64,000 bases of DNA from Planctomycetaceae bacterium (GTDB lineage Bacteria > Planctomycetota > Planctomycetia > Pirellulales > Pirellulaceae), in the NCBI GenBank assembly GCA_021298315.1, contig JAJTFC010000002.1, positions 1-64,000 of the forward strand, written 5' to 3'. Below the pieces are notes generated by a model. The model made no database searches. It saw only the letters and a program-made list of their open reading frames with translations, and was not told the origin of the DNA. Every line of letters begins with the position of its first letter. Within the stretch, counting starts at the first letter, position 1. Shown piece by piece: positions 63,002 to 64,000 of the stretch. The translations under genes and the position numbers were made by a program.

Positions 63002-64000
63002 CTACTTGGATAACTCCTGCGGAGAGGACGTCAGGTATTTAAACAAGTTCAATTTGGAATCCTCGCTGAGTCCCTCCAAGAGTCCTTCGGGCATTAGGGA
63101 TAGTTGCAAAGGATTGCGTTCTTCGATCTCGCTTATGTTGAGGATGATTTTCTCCTGCGCCGTTTGAATGGTTACTTCATTCGCTGTCTCGGAGAGAACC
63201 ACGCCGGTGATGACCCGGCCATCGAGCGTGCGAAAAGCAGTCGACCTGTAGTTCTCGGCTACGAATTCAGAAGGAGCCAAGATGTTTTCGAGCCAGTAGC
63301 GGATGTTCGATCGCTGGGCTCCGGTGAGTTCGGGGCCGATCTGTCCGCCTTGGCCGTAGAGTTTGTGGCAGTTTCCACACTTAGAAATCCAGATTCCGCG
63401 ACCACTATTGACGTTACCTTTGGCGATCAAATCTGGGGTTAGCAGCGCCTCTTCTTTTTCAATCAGTTCCTTGCGATTCCCTTGGATATCGAGAACCTTG
63501 GTATGTTTTCGGGCCCGTTCGAGCAATTGCCAATTGTTTGCCGAAGCGAACTGTCTCCAGGAGGAAGCGTCTACCGATTCCTTGGCGATCTTGTTGTTGT
63601 CGATCGCATCGAGAAGGACTTCCATCGTATCGACACGGCTAGCTAATGCCGAGATGATTCCTCTGCGGGTTGGATCGGGAACTTGGCCGAAAAGGTCGAC
63701 CATCTGCTCGGCCCTGGATTTATTGAGAGTTCTTCGAAGTGCATAGGCCGCAGAATTGCCAAGGTCTTGATCGTCAAAGAATCTTTTCAACCGATCGATC
63801 ACTTCGGGGTCATCGATCCCTCCGAGAGCCTCTATCGCTGCCTTGCGTTCAGCGATGGGAATATTTTTGTCTTCGACGATTCGAACCAGTGGCTGAATAT
63901 CTTTGTTGGGATCGAAAACAGAGCCGAGCAACACGCACAAGCGTTGGATTGTCACGTCGGGGTGTTTAGCTCCAAGTGCTGCAAGTTCGTCCCAATAAGG
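63002..64000 (-). CDS. HEAT-repeat/c-type cytochrome protein of PVC type (5' end outside window)
   Basis: The frame is open to the end of the window, so only the C-terminal 332 residues are visible. HEAT-like helices (IPIAERKAAIEALGGIDDPEVIDRLKRFF) are followed by a cytochrome c domain with heme motif CGNCH in GIWISKCGNCHKLYGQGGQIGPELTGAQRSN, and the beta-rich ending GRVITGVVLSETANEVTIQTA ... LSLMPEGLLEGLS. This is the usual C-terminus of PVC-group membrane-bound dehydrogenase-like proteins. Substrate unknown. Confidence 0.88.
   Translation of the reverse strand, partial: PYWDELAALGAKHPDVTIQRLCVLLGSVFDPNKDIQPLVRIVEDKNIPIAERKAAIEALGGIDDPEVIDRLKRFFDDQDLGNSAAYALRRTLNKSRAEQMVDLFGQVPDPTRRGIISALASRVDTMEVLLDAIDNNKIAKESVDASSWRQFASANNWQLLERARKHTKVLDIQGNRKELIEKEEALLTPDLIAKGNVNSGRGIWISKCGNCHKLYGQGGQIGPELTGAQRSNIRYWLENILAPSEFVAENYRSTAFRTLDGRVITGVVLSETANEVTIQTAQEKIILNISEIEERNPLQLSLMPEGLLEGLSEDSKLNLFKYLTSSPQELSK

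Overview
The window comes from a planctomycete, most likely of the Pirellulales/Rhodopirellula type. The evidence is a protein joining a planctomycete cytochrome domain (PSCyt1) to DUF1549, LamG and DUF1553; its DUF1501 partner with a TAT signal; a TAT-exported Gfo/Idh/MocA oxidoreductase; a HEAT/c-type cytochrome protein of the PVC type; TDAGLEAL-type leucine-rich repeat proteins; a DUF1570 peptidase; and many large secreted proteins of unknown function. No rRNA, tRNA, CRISPR array, transposase or phage gene was seen. The window reads as chromosomal, with small islands of accessory or poorly known genes.

Layout. 1-1177: end of an FtsX/LolC-type permease and its LolD-type ATPase. 1185-5273 (minus): lemA, an M48 membrane protease and a cardiolipin-synthase-like enzyme. 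5676-7262: MFS transporter followed by a perfect 16-bp-stem terminator. 7845-8729 (minus): inositol-monophosphatase-family enzyme. 8850-16323: three-gene RND efflux operon (adaptor plus two different pumps, MdtABC-like). 16327-22260: Gfo/Idh/MocA, PSCyt1/DUF1549/LamG/DUF1553 and DUF1501 operon. 22432-26197 (minus): two overlapping P-loop NTPase genes, the second carrying a winged helix and near-identical TPRs, behind a strong promoter with repeated operator-like sites. 26443-31648: YtrA-type GntR regulator, ABC ATPase, large permease and an unknown membrane-anchored protein. 31649-32008: a cluster of perfect hairpins. 32009-34139: a free-standing RNA polymerase alpha C-terminal-domain protein and a DUF1570/LRR peptidase.

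34155-35923 (minus): bestrophin channel and beta-carbonic anhydrase. 35960-38292: SDR and GMC oxidoreductases. 38302-40053 (minus): gamma-glutamyltransferase. 40298-42191: CitG-family protein translationally coupled to a radical SAM enzyme. 42254-44248 (minus): gamma-glutamylcyclotransferase and a trypsin-like protease with a PA14 domain. 44350-46590: RluA-type pseudouridine synthase and EboE. 46605-48734 (minus): GlgX. 48908-50227: LRR protein. 50238-50518: probable unclassified structured RNA with its own promoter and terminator. 50655-53034: TIGR04222 membrane protein with an eight-cysteine Gly/Cys tail, a DUF692/MNIO oxidase and a small partner. 53040-53328: inverted repeat cluster. 53313-56069 (minus): 918-residue orphan. 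56202-62333: two TPR proteins, ExbB and two ExbD proteins. 62349-62999 (minus): endonuclease III. 63002-64000 (minus): partial HEAT/cytochrome c protein.

The most promising poorly described systems are the TIGR04222-Cys tail/MNIO/partner operon, which looks like a RiPP-type modification system acting on the tail of a membrane protein; the two-NTPase operon at 22.4-26.2 kb; and the putative RNA at 50.27-50.52 kb. Other points worth following are the free-standing alpha-CTD protein, the bestrophin/carbonic anhydrase pair, the orphan EboE, and the CitG/radical SAM pair.
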